Assembly: GCA_945861535.1 (NCBI GenBank)
Contig: CAMAUZ010000046.1
Coordinates: 1 to 59,530 of the forward strand
DNA length: 59,530 nt
Reading direction: 5' to 3'
Source of the DNA: Akkermansia muciniphila
GTDB taxonomy: Bacteria > Verrucomicrobiota > Verrucomicrobiia > Limisphaerales > BJHT01
A program made the position numbers and the translations under genes. Under the pieces are notes generated by a model. That model was given only the letters and a program-made list of their open reading frames with translations. It was not told the origin of the DNA and ran no database searches. This document shows positions 33,573-40,540 of this stretch, in pieces. The first letter of the stretch is position 1. Each line of letters opens with the position of its first letter.

Positions 33573-35285
33573 ATGCAAACGGCCGCAAATACTCGTCTCG
33601 CACGCTTCCGCACGTCCTCCCTGGGCGCGCAAGCGGTCCCCGCCCGCAGCAACCGCGCTGGGAATGACCGCTCCGGACTTACCCCATTCTCTCCGCTGGC
33701 GACGACGACGCGAGCCGGGACGGCGCGCACTCTTGGGGCACTCGCGCCCTGCCTTTGCCTGCTCCTCGCGCTCCTCGGCTTCCTCACCCTCCCCTGCCCC
33801 GCCCTCGCCCAGCGCCAGGTCAATTTCCCTCCCGCCCAAGGCAAACCACCCGCGCCCGCCAAGGCCCCGCCGAAAACCCAGACCGGCGGTGAGGAGACCG
33901 ACGTCATCCCCGACCCCGGCCCCACGATGCGCAAAACGCAGGAGCGCACGCCGCCCCCGCCCACCACGCTCACCGTGATGTATAAGGTGGAATACGGCGA
34001 GAAGCTCAAATACGTCCACCCCGACGGCACGGTGCAAATCTTCGAGCAATGGCAGAGCTACCCCGGCGACGCCCAGAAACTCATCGTCGCCAGCAACGAG
34101 CGCCTCGCCGACGGCAACAATTACCAATACGCCACCAAGCCCCTCGCCAGCTCCGGCTTCGACCCCGTGGACATCCCGATTCTCTACATGACGGGCGACT
34201 ACGATTTCACCCTGACGCCCGCCGAGGTCGAGAACCTCCGCAAATACCTCACCGCCGGCGGTACCATCATCTTCAACGCCGCGCGCGGCATCGACGAATT
34301 CTCCCTCGCCGTCGCGCGCGAGATGCGAAAGGTCTTTCCGCAAAAGCAGTTCATGCGGCTGCCGCTCGACCATCCCGTCTTCAACTCCCGCTACCGCATC
34401 CAGCAGGTGATGACGCTGGTCAACGGCGTGCAGTTCCAGCAGCCGCCCGAGATTTACTCCATGGACATCGGCACGCGCGCCGCCGTGCTGCTCGTGCCCA
34501 CGGGCCTGGGCGCGGCGTGGAGCAGCGCGAAATATCATCCCGCCGGCAAACACATCACCGGCGAGACCGCGTGGCGGCTGGGCGTGAACCTCGTCGCCTA
34601 CGTCCTCGGCAGCACCGAGTATGGCCGCTTCCTCGCGCAGCAATTCCCGCTCTACGACGGCCAGTCACGCCCCGGCGACGTCTTCCGCCACGCCACCGTG
34701 ATGTATCGCGGGAGCTGGGACCTGCACCCCGGCCTGCACAACAGCATCGCCATCGGCCTCAACGACAACACGAAGATTGACGTGGATTACGCGCCCCACC
34801 GCATCGCGCTCGACGACCCGCAGCTCGGCAATTACCCGCTGCTCTTCATGACCGGGCACTACGACTTCGAGCTAACCTCCAAGGAAATCGAGGGCCTGCG
34901 CCGCTATCTCGAACGCGGCGGGATGCTCGTCGCCAGCGCGGGCGCGGGGCTGAAGCCCTTCGACACCGCGTTCCGGCGCGAGCTGAAAAAAGTCTTCGGC
35001 AAGAATGAACTTCTAAAACTCCCGCCCACGCACCCCATCTTCACCGCCGGCTGGAATCCGCTGGAGAAAGTCACCTTCACCGCGCCCGCGCTGCGCGACG
35101 ACCCGGCGCTGGAACACCCCGAGTTCCACGGCCTCTTCCTCGACCAGCGGCTGGCGGTGCTCTACACGCCCTTCGATTTCCAGAGCGCGCTCAACCGCGA
35201 GTCCAACGCCTACGCCAAGGGCCTCGAACCCACCGACGCCCTGCGCGTGGCGCTGAACGTCATCACGTATGCGCTGAGTCATTGA
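33573..35285 (+). CDS. Exported protein with two DUF4159 domains
   Basis: 570 residues from ATG 33573. A long basic leader precedes a hydrophobic signal segment (about 50-72, ending PALAQ-RQV), then a Pro/Lys-rich linker. Two DUF4159-type domains follow (about 130-330 and 360-570). Both carry the parallel motifs MTGDYDFTLT/MTGHYDFELT and GG-x-x-x-x-xAARG/GG-x-L-V-A-S-A-G-A-G, which indicates an internal duplication. The function is unknown; in PVC and related bacteria the family usually sits with MoxR, DUF58, BatA-like and VWA/glutamine-amidotransferase-like genes, exactly the set found downstream. A periplasmic or outer-envelope role is likely. Here the set is split by an ATP-grasp gene and a repeat block. 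Confidence 0.8.
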   Translation: MQTAANTRLARFRTSSLGAQAVPARSNRAGNDRSGLTPFSPLATTTRAGTARTLGALAPCLCLLLALLGFLTLPCPALAQRQVNFPPAQGKPPAPAKAPPKTQTGGEETDVIPDPGPTMRKTQERTPPPPTTLTVMYKVEYGEKLKYVHPDGTVQIFEQWQSYPGDAQKLIVASNERLADGNNYQYATKPLASSGFDPVDIPILYMTGDYDFTLTPAEVENLRKYLTAGGTIIFNAARGIDEFSLAVAREMRKVFPQKQFMRLPLDHPVFNSRYRIQQVMTLVNGVQFQQPPEIYSMDIGTRAAVLLVPTGLGAAWSSAKYHPAGKHITGETAWRLGVNLVAYVLGSTEYGRFLAQQFPLYDGQSRPGDVFRHATVMYRGSWDLHPGLHNSIAIGLNDNTKIDVDYAPHRIALDDPQLGNYPLLFMTGHYDFELTSKEIEGLRRYLERGGMLVASAGAGLKPFDTAFRRELKKVFGKNELLKLPPTHPIFTAGWNPLEKVTFTAPALRDDPALEHPEFHGLFLDQRLAVLYTPFDFQSALNRESNAYAKGLEPTDALRVALNVITYALSH

Positions 35286-35326
35286 GGGGGGACTTCAATT
35301 AAGTCTCCTCTGAGCGCACCTCGACG

Positions 35327-36292
35327 ATGAGCATTTCACCTAAAGACTGCTGCGTATTGAACAGCGGCAGCGGCGCGTGGGCTTTCGAGCCGCTGGCGGT
35401 CCAACTGGCGTCGTCACTGAGCGTTGAGGTTTCGAGTGAGCCACGCCGGTTCAACTATCTATTGCACGTCGAGCGTCCTGACCAACTGGTTGGGTGCAAC
35501 GTCTTCATCCCGACTGAGTCCATACGCCTTGCGTCCGACAAGCGCCTCCTCGCCGCAATGTTCCGTAAACATGGGGTCCCGACACCGCTGACCAGACTTC
35601 TGGATTCCTACTCCGAAGTCCTGAATTACGTCCGTGAGTATTCCGACCGCGAGTGGTGCCTCAAGTTCCCGACGAGTTGTGGAGCAAGCGGGCATCGATT
35701 GGTCTCGGCGACAAGCTTTGAGCCGCCGAACTGGCCACGCCCATTCATCGTTCAAGAGTTCATCCGGCTGGAGCGCCCCGAGGTCTATCGCACCTATTGC
35801 GCTGGAGGTGAGTTGTTCGGTTGGGTTTCCAGACGCTTCCCCGAGGGCACCCGAGTGTCTCCATGGGTGGCGCACGCTCGCGGCGCTCGCTACGTGCGGC
35901 TCGGCCAGCCACCGACGGCGGCTCTGGATGCTGCGCGGCGAGCCTTGCAGGCCACGAATCTTTGGGACTCCTTCGGCTGCGTGGACTTGCTGTGCAAGCC
36001 AACGGGCGAGTGGGTCGTGCTGGAGGTTGGCACGGACGGCATGTTCAACCACGTTGACCGCGACCTTGGCGACGCGGACTTGGAACATGAATTACTACAG
36101 CGCGTCGCAGGTGCTTTTTGGAGAGCAGCGGAGAGGTATGATTTCACGTCCGCGCAGCGCGGACATGCCGAGTCCTACGTTCGCCGTCGGGCTAGCCGTG
36201 GAAGCGCCGAGCAGATGCAGCAGATTTTGTCGCAGGCACCCCGTGTCGAACCGGAGCCGAACGACCGGCTGCCAATGACAACCAATGACTAA
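35327..36292 (+). CDS. ATP-grasp family protein (RimK-like)
   Basis: 321 residues. The middle and C-terminal parts read as an ATP-grasp fold: CLKFPTSCGASGHRLV (flexible loop with Lys), FIVQEFIRLERPEVYRTYCAGG, then the metal-binding end DLLCKPTGEWVVLEVGTDGMFNH with Glu and Asn as in E-x-N motifs. Such enzymes ligate a carboxylate to an amine using ATP, and make amino-acid or peptide conjugates. No precursor peptide or partner enzyme is recognised next to it. Its codon use (more A/T in third positions, for example the AGT and TTG codons) differs from the neighbouring genes, and it splits DUF4159 from MoxR, so it may be a later insertion. The substrate is unknown. Confidence 0.7.
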   Translation: MSISPKDCCVLNSGSGAWAFEPLAVQLASSLSVEVSSEPRRFNYLLHVERPDQLVGCNVFIPTESIRLASDKRLLAAMFRKHGVPTPLTRLLDSYSEVLNYVREYSDREWCLKFPTSCGASGHRLVSATSFEPPNWPRPFIVQEFIRLERPEVYRTYCAGGELFGWVSRRFPEGTRVSPWVAHARGARYVRLGQPPTAALDAARRALQATNLWDSFGCVDLLCKPTGEWVVLEVGTDGMFNHVDRDLGDADLEHELLQRVAGAFWRAAERYDFTSAQRGHAESYVRRRASRGSAEQMQQILSQAPRVEPEPNDRLPMTTND

Positions 36293-36322
36293 CCTTTCCC
36301 CTTCTTGCCGGCCCGGCTCAGC

Positions 36323-36535
36323 CAGCCCCAACGGGGCTGCGGCCTCCAGCCCAAGGTTGCGCCACCGGCGCTACCTTGGGTGTCAGGCGCAAACCAGCAC
36401 AACCCCAACGGGGTTGCGGCTCGGGCGGCACACCGGACACAACCCCGTTGGGGTTGGCGGCTGGGAGCAATCGTTTCCCCAGGGTAGCTCGTGCCTCGCA
36501 ACCCTGGGCTGGAGGCCGCAGCCCCGTTGGGGCTG
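36323..36535. repeat. 213 bp palindrome, CAGCCCCAACGGGGCTG family
   Basis: Arms 36323-36361 and 36497-36535 are reverse complements with one mismatch in 39 bp; each contains the hairpin CAGCCCCAACGGGGCTG. Inner arms are built on AACCCCAACGGGGTT (about 36403 and 36437). There is no ORF inside. Confidence 0.88.
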
Positions 36536-36550
36536 TCAGTGGCAGGTGCC

Positions 36551-36722
36551 CCTCTCATTAGCACCCGGCTTCAGCCGGGTGTTTTCCGCCGTAGTGAGTT
36601 CCAGTCGTTTTAACGGCTTCGGCGGTGCCCCGTTGTGTCACGGACCGGTCGGGAAACCGCTGAAGCGGTTGTATCTCCCTATGTCGCCAAACACCCGGCT
36701 GAAGCCGGGTGCTAATGAGAGG
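36551..36722. repeat. 172 bp palindrome with perfect 33 bp arms
   Basis: Arms 36551-36583 and 36690-36722 are perfect reverse complements and contain CACCCGGCTTCAGCCGGGTG. The inner stems are of CCGCTGAAGCGG type. It lies directly after the first palindrome and 25 bp before the stop of the small antitoxin-like gene. Confidence 0.9.
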
Positions 36723-36747
36723 GGACTTATCCACGACCACCGGCCTA

Positions 36748-36972
36748 CTAGCCCGCATCTCCTTCCCGAAGCTCTCTCATCCAATCCGCCGTGGCCCGTG
36801 GCGCACGGCCTTCCCGCAACGCGAAGCCAATCATCGCGTGAGCACCCAGCGGTCGCTCTTGTTGCGGGGCGGATGGGGAGCATCGCTGGCCGTCGAGCCA
36901 GGCGAGCAACTCGACGGCTTGGGACTCGTCGAGCGCGGCGACCCGTTGCATGGCCAGTTCAATGGTGCTCAT
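36748..36972 (-). CDS. Small antitoxin-like protein, apparently without a toxin
   Basis: 74 residues. The start MSTIELAMQRVAALDESQAVELLAWLDGQ reads as the N-terminal helices common to small plasmid- and chromosome-type antitoxins that precede PIN toxins, and the tail ends WMRELREGDAG. I cannot name the exact family. A toxin gene would be expected just downstream on the minus strand (below 36748), but that place is taken by the 33 bp-arm palindrome and no PIN-like frame is present. It is therefore an orphan or the remnant of a module. No good ribosome-binding site is visible. Confidence 0.5.
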   Translation of the reverse strand: MSTIELAMQRVAALDESQAVELLAWLDGQRCSPSAPQQERPLGAHAMIGFALREGRAPRATADWMRELREGDAG

Positions 36973-37118
36973 GTGGCTTGCTTACGCCATTGGGAGCGGT
37001 CGAACAAGATTTGGTAGCGACCCCAAGCACGCCGAGCGCATCTCCCTTTCTTGCAGGGAGACCTAGAGGCTTCGACACCCAGGCAGCCGCCATTTTCCCG
37101 CGGACCATTTCCCCTGCG

Positions 37119-37382
37119 GCCCAACGGGCCGCCAGAACCCAGCCCAGGGCTGAGCGCAGCGATGCCCTGGGAACACCCGTCCCCCACAGCCATCGCCCTG
37201 AAGGGGCGAGAGAGCGGTCTTTACGAAGCTTCGCGGACGTGTGCTTCCTGATGCCCTCCGTTCTTCATCCCTTCTCGCGCCCTTGCAGGGCGCTATCCTC
37301 CGGGCGTGCGTGGTCCCAGGGCATCGTGCTGCCGCACTCAGCCCTGGGCTGGACTCTCACGGCCTTTCAGGCCGTTCTCTCT
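37119..37382. repeat. Palindrome of the AGCCCAGGGCTGAG family
   Basis: Arms 37141-37172 (AGCCCAGGGCTGAG...GATGCCCTGGGA) and 37314-37350 are reverse complements apart from a 3 bp gap. Inner arms are GCCCTGAAGGGGC-like (about 37195) and GCCCTTGCAGGGC (about 37279). Outer hairpins are CGGCCCAACGGGCCG (about 37126) and CGGCCTTTCAGGCCG (about 37360). It fills the gap before the MoxR gene. Confidence 0.8.
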
Positions 37383-37482
37383 GCCAGACTGCAAGAAACT
37401 GAATTGCGCCCAACACGTCTCTAAAGAGTCTCAAACCAACCAACAACGCCGCACCCAATCCTTTTCCAACGCAACCCCACCC

Positions 37483-38487
37483 ATGAGCAAAGAATCCATC
37501 GAACAAAAAATCCAAAAACTGCACCGTTGCCAAAACGACATGCTCGCCGAACTCGGCAAGGTCGTGGTCGGCCAGCGCGAGGTGCTGGAACAACTCCTCA
37601 CCACCATCTTCGCCGGCGGCCACAACCTCCTCGAAGGCGTGCCCGGCCTCGCCAAGACGCTGATGATTAGCACGCTCTCCCGCGTGCTGGCGCTCCAGTT
37701 CAAGCGCATCCAGTTCACGCCCGACCTCATGCCCTCGGACATCGTCGGCACCAACGTCATCGAGGAGAATCACGAGACCGGCAAGCGCGAGATCGTCTTC
37801 GTGCGCGGCCCGATTTTCAGCAACATCGTCCTGGCGGACGAAATCAACCGCACGCCGCCCAAGACTCAGGCGGCGCTGCTCCAAGCCATGCAGGAGCGCG
37901 AGGTCACCGCCGGGGGCCAGACGTGGAAGCTCGCGCACCCGTTCTTCGTGCTGGCCACGCAAAACCCGATTGACCAGGAGGGCACCTACCCGCTGCCCGA
38001 GGCGCAGAAGGACCGCTTCCTGATGAACACCTTCATCAAGTATCCCAAGCTCGACGAGGAGGAGAACATCGTGATGCAGACCACGATGAACACCGACGCC
38101 GACGTGCGCGCGATTCTCGACGGCCCGACGCTCCTCGCGCACCAGCAGCTCATCCGCAGCATCCCCGTCTCGCGGCACGTCACCGGTTTCGCCGTGGACC
38201 TCGCGCGCGCGACGCGTCCGCACGAGGCGGGCGTGCCGGCGTTCATCAAGGAACAAGTCGGCTGGGGCGCCGGCCCGCGCGCGAGCCAGGCGCTCGTCCT
38301 CGCCGCCAAAACCCACGCCGCCCTCGCCGGCCGCGTGAACGTCTCCTGCGACGACGTCCGCCACGTCGCGCTGCCCGTCCTGCGCCACCGCATCCTCGCC
38401 AGCTTCACCGCCGAGGCCGAAGGCATCACGACGGACACCATCGTGGAGCGGCTGCTGAAGGAAGTGCGCGAGCGCGCGACGTCGTGA
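37483..38487 (+). CDS. MoxR-family AAA+ ATPase
   Basis: 334 residues from ATG 37483. Walker A GVPGLAKT, Walker B IVLADEIN, the family segment PPKTQAALLQAMQE and sensor segment FFVLATQNPIDQEGTYPLPEAQKDRF are all present. MoxR ATPases act as chaperones for VWA-domain proteins, and the DUF58, BatA-like and VWA genes follow downstream on the same strand. The DUF58 gene is 126 bp away, separated by an array of TTCAACCC repeats. A longer frame upstream runs into the palindrome and is not the true start. Confidence 0.95.
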   Translation: MSKESIEQKIQKLHRCQNDMLAELGKVVVGQREVLEQLLTTIFAGGHNLLEGVPGLAKTLMISTLSRVLALQFKRIQFTPDLMPSDIVGTNVIEENHETGKREIVFVRGPIFSNIVLADEINRTPPKTQAALLQAMQEREVTAGGQTWKLAHPFFVLATQNPIDQEGTYPLPEAQKDRFLMNTFIKYPKLDEEENIVMQTTMNTDADVRAILDGPTLLAHQQLIRSIPVSRHVTGFAVDLARATRPHEAGVPAFIKEQVGWGAGPRASQALVLAAKTHAALAGRVNVSCDDVRHVALPVLRHRILASFTAEAEGITTDTIVERLLKEVRERATS

Positions 38488-38498
38488 GCGAAAATGAG

Positions 38499-38613
38499 TG
38501 AAAGGGTTAAAGAGTTGAATCGTTGAAGCGTGAAGAGCGCGGCCAGCGCACCGCTCGCCTCCCCTTCAACCCATTAACTTTTCAACCCTTCAACCCTTCA
38601 ACCCTTCAACCAG
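38499..38613. repeat. Inverted pair of GGTTGAA/TTCAACC arrays
   Basis: Left: GGTTAAAGAGTTGAATCGTTGAA (about 38508-38528). Right: CCCTTCAACCCATTAACTT and four units of CCCTTCAA with an 8 bp period (38562-38611). They fill the gap between the MoxR and DUF58 genes; the centre holds a short GCGCGGCCAGCGC stem. Confidence 0.75.
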
Positions 38614-39633
38614 ATGCCCGGCACCACCCCATCGCTCCTAACCGCCCTGCGCACGCGCGCACGAGGTTTTGCCAACCGCTTCCACCGCGAGGTCGTCCAG
38701 CGCGGCAACCCCCAGGTCATCACCGAAGTCTCGCGCAATCCCGACCCGCGCCGTTACCTCGACCCCGCGCTGCTCGACAAGTTCACCCTCTCGCCGCTCA
38801 TCGCGAAGCTCGTCGTCGAAGGCTTCATCAACGGCCTTCACCGCAGCCCGTTCCACGGCTTCTCCGTCGAGTTCGCCGACCATCGCGAGTATGTCCCCGG
38901 CGACGACCTCAAGTATCTCGACTGGCAGGTCTTCGCGCGCACCGACCGCTACTACATCAAGCGCTACGAAGAGGAGACCAACCTCCGCGCCTACATCCTG
39001 CTCGACCGCTCGGCCTCGATGGCTTTCGGCACCGGCAAGGTGACCAAGTGGGACTACGGCTGCTTCCTCGCCACCTGCCTTGCCTACCTCATCATCAAGC
39101 AGCAGGACGCCGTCGGCCTCTCGCTCTTCGGCGCGAAGCCCGGCCTCCTGCTCCCGCCGCGCTCGCGCCTCTCGCACCTGCGCCAGATGATTCAGGCGAT
39201 GACCGCCAACCCTCCAACCGGCGAAACCAACGTCGCCGCCAGCCTCCGCGCCCTCGTGCGCAACCTCAAGCGCCGCGGCCTCATCGTGCTCATCAGCGAC
39301 CTCATCGACGACCCGGCCGAAACGCTCAAATCCATCCGCCTCCTCCGCAGCCACGGCCACGACGTCATCGTCTTCCAAATCCGCGACGCGACCGAAGTCG
39401 AGTTCCCCTTCGACGGCGCGACCGTCTTCCGCGACCTCGAGACCGGCGAAGAACTCGAGGTTGACCCCGCCTCCGTCCGCGAGAGCTACCTGCAAAACCT
39501 CACCGCCGAAACCGAGCTGTTCCGCAAAGGCCTCGTCGAAGTCGGCATCGACTACGTCCCGCTGAACACGCGCCAGCCCTACGACGAAGCCTTCACCGCC
39601 TACCTCCACCGCCGCGCAAAGCTGCGCGGCTAA
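38614..39633 (+). CDS. DUF58-domain protein with VWA-like fold
   Basis: 339 residues, no membrane segment. Hallmarks are HGFSVEFADHREYVPGDD, DLKYLDWQVFARTDRYYIKRYEEETN and the MIDAS-like LLDRSASM (about 129-136), then ISDLIDD. DUF58 proteins are the usual partner between MoxR and BatA-type genes; their molecular role is unclear, but they are thought to be assembled or remodelled by MoxR. The expected next gene (BatA-like) is displaced by an antisense toxin-antitoxin pair. Confidence 0.93.
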   Translation: MPGTTPSLLTALRTRARGFANRFHREVVQRGNPQVITEVSRNPDPRRYLDPALLDKFTLSPLIAKLVVEGFINGLHRSPFHGFSVEFADHREYVPGDDLKYLDWQVFARTDRYYIKRYEEETNLRAYILLDRSASMAFGTGKVTKWDYGCFLATCLAYLIIKQQDAVGLSLFGAKPGLLLPPRSRLSHLRQMIQAMTANPPTGETNVAASLRALVRNLKRRGLIVLISDLIDDPAETLKSIRLLRSHGHDVIVFQIRDATEVEFPFDGATVFRDLETGEELEVDPASVRESYLQNLTAETELFRKGLVEVGIDYVPLNTRQPYDEAFTAYLHRRAKLRG

Positions 39634-39668
39634 AAATCAACCCGCGATCCGCGATGCAGCCCGAAGCC

Positions 39669-40148
39669 TCAACGTTTCCGCCGATGCCGCTCTTTCAACG
39701 CCTCGATCAACCGGCGGGGCGCACGGAAGTTTGTCTTCAGCAAGGAATCGAGCAGCGTGTGGAAATCCCCAAAATCATTCATCGCCGCCGCATCGAGGAC
39801 ACCCAGCGTCCCCATGACGACGAGGCCCGCATTCGCCGCGGCCATGCGACCGTCCAGATCATCCATCAGCAACAAATCCGCGCGCGTCGCCGTCGCCAGC
39901 GAAATCGCCGCCGCTTCGCCACGATGGAGATGTTCGAGCTGGCTGGAAATGGCGGGAGCTTCTGCGTGAATCACCAGCCAGGCGGGTGGCGAAGCTCCCC
40001 AAGACCGCACGCCACTCGGCGCAGCCGGATCTCGCAACTCCTCAACCACAGCCTGCGGCACATGAATCTCGCGATACAACGCCGACAGCAGTTCAACCGC
40101 ACCAATCTGGATCAGGTAGTTCAGCGGCGACGTGTTGCAGACCACCAT
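39669..40148 (-). CDS. DUF3368 PIN-like toxin
   Basis: 159 residues. A compact PIN-fold protein that opens with VVCNTSPLNYLIQIG; many DUF3368 members have Asn in this first position where other PIN domains have Asp. Further acidic residues follow in RGEAAAISLA and LLMDDLDGR. It would act as a Mg-dependent RNase toxin. It starts 6 bp after the stop of the small UPF0175-like gene, the usual antitoxin partner. The pair lies antisense between the DUF58 and BatA-like genes and ends 35 bp from the DUF58 stop. Confidence 0.85.
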   Translation of the reverse strand: MVVCNTSPLNYLIQIGAVELLSALYREIHVPQAVVEELRDPAAPSGVRSWGASPPAWLVIHAEAPAISSQLEHLHRGEAAAISLATATRADLLLMDDLDGRMAAANAGLVVMGTLGVLDAAAMNDFGDFHTLLDSLLKTNFRAPRRLIEALKERHRRKR

Positions 40149-40154
40149 GCGCCC

Positions 40155-40418
40155 TCAGCGGTTCAGCTTGCCGATGGTGGCAAGCTCTCGCTCCACTTCG
40201 CTGTCCGGCCACTCCCGCTCGGCTCGATGCTCCGCGATGAGGCGCTCGAACGCCGCCCGGCTGGTGATGTCCAGCGACTTCATCGCCTCGACCGCCGACA
40301 CGCGGCCTTCGCGATAAAGCCCGCAAACCACGGTACGCAGCGTTTCATCGGCTACGTTGCCGCTGGACTGCGCGAGCCTCGCCGCAATCAAGTCCGGCAT
40401 CTGGAGAGCGATTGTCAT
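40155..40418 (-). CDS. UPF0175-type antitoxin
   Basis: 87 residues from the ATG at 40418; a longer frame to 40487 is less likely. The body has the UPF0175 pattern: an N-terminal strand and helix (MTIALQMPDLIAARL), EETLRTVVCGLYREGRVSAVEAMKSLDITSRAAFERLIAEH, and a short acidic/basic tail. It is probably the DNA-binding antitoxin of the DUF3368 toxin encoded 6 bp downstream. The 120 bp before it, up to the BatA-like gene, must hold promoters in both directions; no clear consensus was seen. Confidence 0.8.
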   Translation of the reverse strand: MTIALQMPDLIAARLAQSSGNVADETLRTVVCGLYREGRVSAVEAMKSLDITSRAAFERLIAEHRAEREWPDSEVERELATIGKLNR

Positions 40419-40540
40419 GGCCAAAGAATGCCGCAGACCTGCTTCACTGCCAACGCCGCAGTTGGAGGCCCGGAAACTTTGCCTCAACTGAGGCCCCGCC
40501 CAATCCGCTGATGCAAACGTTTTTCCCGTTGCACTGACCG

